Source of the DNA: Candidatus Promineofilum glycogenicum
Lineage (GTDB): Bacteria; Chloroflexota; Anaerolineae; Promineifilales; Promineifilaceae
Assembly: GCA_016707605.1 (NCBI GenBank)
Contig: JADJHJ010000013.1
Location: forward strand, 1-64,000
Length of the DNA stretch: 64,000 nt
Direction of reading: 5' to 3'
The position numbers and the translations under genes are program-made. The notes beneath the pieces are model-generated. The model was not told the DNA's origin. It saw only the letters and a list, made by a program, of their open reading frames with translations, and made no database searches. Positions 63,858 through 64,000 of this stretch are shown here, in pieces. Each line of letters begins with the position of its first letter. The first letter of the stretch is position 1.

Positions 63858-64000
63858 TCAGACGAGTGTGCCAATCTGCGGGTCCATGACCAGCGCGTCG
63901 GCTATCTCCGGCGACAGGCTGATGCCCAGGCGGTCGTAGTCAAAGCCCAGGGCGGTGAGCAGTTGCCGGCGGCTACTCATCGTGGCCACGTCCGTCAGGT
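63858..64000 (-). CDS. C-terminal part of an uncharacterised protein (cut by window edge)
   Basis: The last 47 codons, ending at a TGA, are visible; they include TMSSRRQLLTALGFDYDRLG and end VMDPQIGTLV. Only 13 bases separate its stop from the next ATG, so the two genes form an operon. The family is not recognised. Confidence 0.6.
   Translation of the reverse strand, partial: LTDVATMSSRRQLLTALGFDYDRLGISLSPEIADALVMDPQIGTLV

Overview
The window is GC-rich bacterial chromosome, most of it densely coding. The gene set suggests a Chloroflexota bacterium of the Anaerolineae / Promineifilum type: many zinc-ribbon, FHA and PP2C proteins, ECF transport, RNase J, bacterial translin, a LuxR/MalT-like regulator and short text-like intergenic repeats. 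That placement is inference; there is no rRNA in the window to settle it. There is one tRNA (Asp, GTC), and no CRISPR array, transposase or replication origin was seen.

Layout. 1-4.1 kb: a tandem array of DUF4157 zinc-protease-like genes with a near-identical shared cassette and different C-terminal domains, flanked by the tail of one paralogue and the degenerate head of another. 4.1-18.4 kb: a colinear, tightly spaced block of eleven genes that looks like one phospho-signalling system (FHA proteins, an active PP2C fused to a pseudokinase, a second active PP2C, a PP2C-like pseudophosphatase, a VWA protein, several zinc-ribbon proteins, a DA1-like peptidase and a membrane STAND NTPase with extracellular Ig/CARDB-like domains). 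This is the best candidate for an undescribed system. 18.5-20.1 kb: a RibD-like reductase and a TauE/SafE exporter. 20.1-24.4 kb (minus): an ECF importer with a PfkB kinase. 25-28.1 kb: a secreted subtilase broken by one frameshift. 28.3-38.6 kb: MetZ-type sulfhydrylase, another PP2C, RNase J, nitroreductase, zinc-ribbon membrane protein, archease, RtcB, a GT9 glycosyltransferase, translin and DUF3467. 38.8-47.2 kb (minus): a xylose-type ABC operon whose binding protein is internally duplicated, and a GH3 glycosidase. 47.6-50.5 kb: a multiply frameshifted LuxR regulator. 50.5-59.2 kb (minus): an amino-sugar cluster (SIS deaminase, NagA, orphan sugar-binding lipoprotein, ROK kinase, ROK repressor), interrupted by a spermidine-synthase-like membrane protein. 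59.4-64 kb: a NYN-domain protein, tRNA-Asp, an internally deleted kup, and two uncharacterised genes running off the window.

How the genes work together. In the amino-sugar cluster NagA would make GlcN-6-P, the SIS protein would deaminate it to fructose-6-P, the ROK kinase would phosphorylate incoming sugar, and the ROK repressor sits behind a strong promoter with a palindromic operator. The GH3 enzyme and the XylFGH-like transporter form a release-and-import unit for plant-type sugars. Archease and RtcB form an RNA-ligation pair.

Quality warning. At least fifteen single- or two-base frameshifts break otherwise well-conserved reading frames, mostly between 36 and 52 kb, and two stretches are nearly pure G/C homopolymer. 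Sequencing or assembly error is the simplest reading for most of them, so frameshifted genes are annotated over their full extent.
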